Below are positions 5,551 to 6,654 of a DNA stretch of 6,654 nucleotides, one piece after another. The stretch's first letter is position 1; every line of letters starts with the position of its first letter. The position numbers were made by a program, and so were the translations under genes. Source of the DNA: Kangiella sp. (GTDB lineage: Bacteria; Pseudomonadota; Gammaproteobacteria; Enterobacterales; Kangiellaceae); contig NVVT01000032.1 of the NCBI GenBank assembly GCA_002733465.1, positions 1-6,654 of the forward strand. Reading direction: 5' to 3'. A model generated the notes under the pieces. That model worked only from the letters and a program-made list of their open reading frames with translations, was not told the origin of the DNA and did not search any database.

Positions 5551-5769
5551 ATGGATAGGCAGCTAATTTTAAATGTTTGGTTTTGTGGTATCGGTGGAGT
5601 GTATTTTGGCTTGGTTTCATTCGCGTTAATTACAAGTATTTTTTTTGTGGATGATCTTGACGCTCATCAAGTGCTGATTGGTTATGTTCAATCCATGTCA
5701 ATGGGCGCAAGTGCGGGAGTAATATCAGCTCTTTGCTTTTATAGGTTTAACCAATACAACAAAAGATAA
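5551..5769 (+). CDS. Small two-helix inner-membrane protein of unknown function
   Basis: A 72-residue protein (77 if the TTG at 5536 is used) that I do not recognise. It has two hydrophobic segments: about residues 4-31 (ILNVWFCGIGGVYFGLVSFA, continuing ITSIFFV) and about 41-63 (VLIGYVQSMSMGASAGVIS). A short acidic loop DDLDAH separates them and the tail FNQYNKR is basic, so by the positive-inside rule the C-terminus is probably cytoplasmic. Neither start has a good ribosome-binding site: AGG at 5533-5535 abuts the TTG and is 15 bp from the ATG. The stop TAA at 5767-5769 is immediately followed by an in-frame dsbD ATG at 5770, so it probably shares a transcript with dsbD. A weak plus-strand promoter (TTGAAT at 5488, TAGAGT at 5510) is possible. 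Reality as a gene is supported by membrane character and tight spacing only. Confidence 0.6.
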   Translation: MDRQLILNVWFCGIGGVYFGLVSFALITSIFFVDDLDAHQVLIGYVQSMSMGASAGVISALCFYRFNQYNKR

Positions 5770-5775
5770 ATGCTA

Positions 5776-6654
5776 ATGAAATACATTTTGCAAAGCCAAA
5801 ATAATTTATTACTAAGAATACTAATTATTTTTGTGTTCGTTATTAATACGGCAGCTAAAGCCGAAGAAGCCATCGATATAGAAACCATTGATTTAGAAGC
5901 GTTATTCGGTGGTTCCTCCGAGTTTTTAGACGTCGATGAGGCGTTTAAAGTCTCATCGGAAGTGTTAGATGATGAAGTGATTGTACGCTTTGAAATAGCG
6001 GATGATTATTATCTCTATCGAAGCCGTTTTCTGTTTAACGCCGAGAATGCCGTTCTATCGGACGCTTATATTCCCGATGGTAAAAAGAAGGTGGACGAAT
6101 ACCTTGGTAAAGTGGAAGTTTATTACCATAATCTTGAAATCAGTGTGCCGTTTAAGTCGCCTCAAAAAGACTTCTCTTTTACGGTGGAGTATCAAGGCTG
6201 TGCCGAAGCAGGGCTATGTTATCCGCCAGAAGAAAAAACCTATCAATTAAAAGCGAATTCGATTGTTCAAAGTGCGTTAGTGAGTCAAACCACTCAACCG
6301 GCGGTTCAGTCCAATGACCGCTCAACCGACTTTGTGCCTGAGCAAGAAAAAGTCTCTAATTTCTTAAGTGATAAAAACCTTCTCGAAATTGTATTTTATA
6401 TGGTGTTGCTCGGAATAGGGCTAGCTTTTACACCTTGTGTATTACCGATGGTACCGATTTTATCCAGTATTATTGTAGGGCAAGGTCAAAGCATTACTAT
6501 GAAACGCTCTTTTTTATTGTCGCTGACTTACACCCAATCGATGGCAATCCCCTTTGCCATTATCGGATTTGTTGTCGGAAGTGCGACTAGTTTATTCGGG
6601 GTTGATATCAATAGTAACTCCTTACAATCTGCTTGGTTTGTAGTACCCGCGGCC
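5776..6654 (+). CDS. dsbD: Thiol:disulfide interchange protein DsbD, 5' part (runs off the right edge)
   Basis: DsbD carries electrons from cytoplasmic thioredoxin across the inner membrane to periplasmic reductants such as DsbC and the cytochrome c maturation thioredoxin. The visible 293 residues comprise a signal peptide (hydrophobic LLLRILIIFVFVINTAAKA, cleavage near A29), the periplasmic alpha domain (about 48-165) and the beginning of the membrane beta domain. In the alpha domain the redox pair is C142 and C148 in EYQGCAEAGLCYPP, equivalent to C103/C109 of E. coli DsbD. In the first beta-domain helix, GIGLAFTPCVLPMVPILS contains C221, equivalent to E. coli C163. A second helix begins near RSFLLSLTYTQSMA. 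The remaining membrane part and the C-terminal thioredoxin-like gamma domain are beyond the window; family length is about 560-600 residues. ATG 5770 (MLMKYI) is an alternative start, directly after the preceding stop. Frame is intact to the edge. Confidence 0.95.
   Translation, partial: MKYILQSQNNLLLRILIIFVFVINTAAKAEEAIDIETIDLEALFGGSSEFLDVDEAFKVSSEVLDDEVIVRFEIADDYYLYRSRFLFNAENAVLSDAYIPDGKKKVDEYLGKVEVYYHNLEISVPFKSPQKDFSFTVEYQGCAEAGLCYPPEEKTYQLKANSIVQSALVSQTTQPAVQSNDRSTDFVPEQEKVSNFLSDKNLLEIVFYMVLLGIGLAFTPCVLPMVPILSSIIVGQGQSITMKRSFLLSLTYTQSMAIPFAIIGFVVGSATSLFGVDINSNSLQSAWFVVPAA

Noticed and set aside
6002..6250. Plus-strand 82-codon open frame
   Set aside because: Lies in another frame of dsbD, whose conserved alpha-domain cysteines are encoded across the same stretch.

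Overview
The window is AT-rich DNA. Its gene content (PmrA/QseB-type two-component system, DsbD, an outer-membrane beta-barrel candidate, an IS3-group element) fits a Gram-negative gammaproteobacterium, plausibly marine or aquatic. The species cannot be named from the sequence alone.

Layout. Positions 1-1085 hold the larger part of an IS3-family insertion sequence on the minus strand: terminal repeat, orfA, an A6G programmed-frameshift site and most of orfB with an intact DD(35)E triad. The far end lies off the left edge. Positions 1086-1187 are a short spacer with no convincing terminator. Positions 1188-5326 hold a compact five-gene minus-strand operon, in transcription order: OmpR/PhoB-type response regulator, HAMP-containing sensor histidine kinase, periplasmic cupredoxin-fold protein, FTR1-family iron permease, and an exported protein that looks like an outer-membrane beta-barrel. 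Junctions are a 6-bp gap, a 23-bp overlap, a 9-bp gap and an 8-bp overlap, so the genes are almost certainly co-transcribed and partly translationally coupled. Positions 5327-5550 are a divergent control region with a near-consensus sigma70 promoter for the operon and, upstream of it, a direct repeat TTTAAG-N5-CTTAAT that matches the PmrA-box pattern. On the plus strand follow a small two-helix membrane protein (5551-5769) and the 5' half of dsbD (5776 to the right edge).

How the parts may work together. The sensor and regulator probably read a periplasmic signal (metal or envelope state) and control their own operon through the TTAA repeats. The cupredoxin-like protein and FTR1 permease are the usual pair of a bacterial iron-uptake module, and the terminal barrel protein could be its outer-membrane component. 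The individual families are known. The less ordinary points are the regulator-led five-gene arrangement, the loss of the arginine in the second REGxE motif of FTR1, an Asn replacing a commonly conserved His in the cupredoxin, and the unrecognised barrel and small membrane proteins. I see no tRNA, rRNA, CRISPR array or clear rho-independent terminator.
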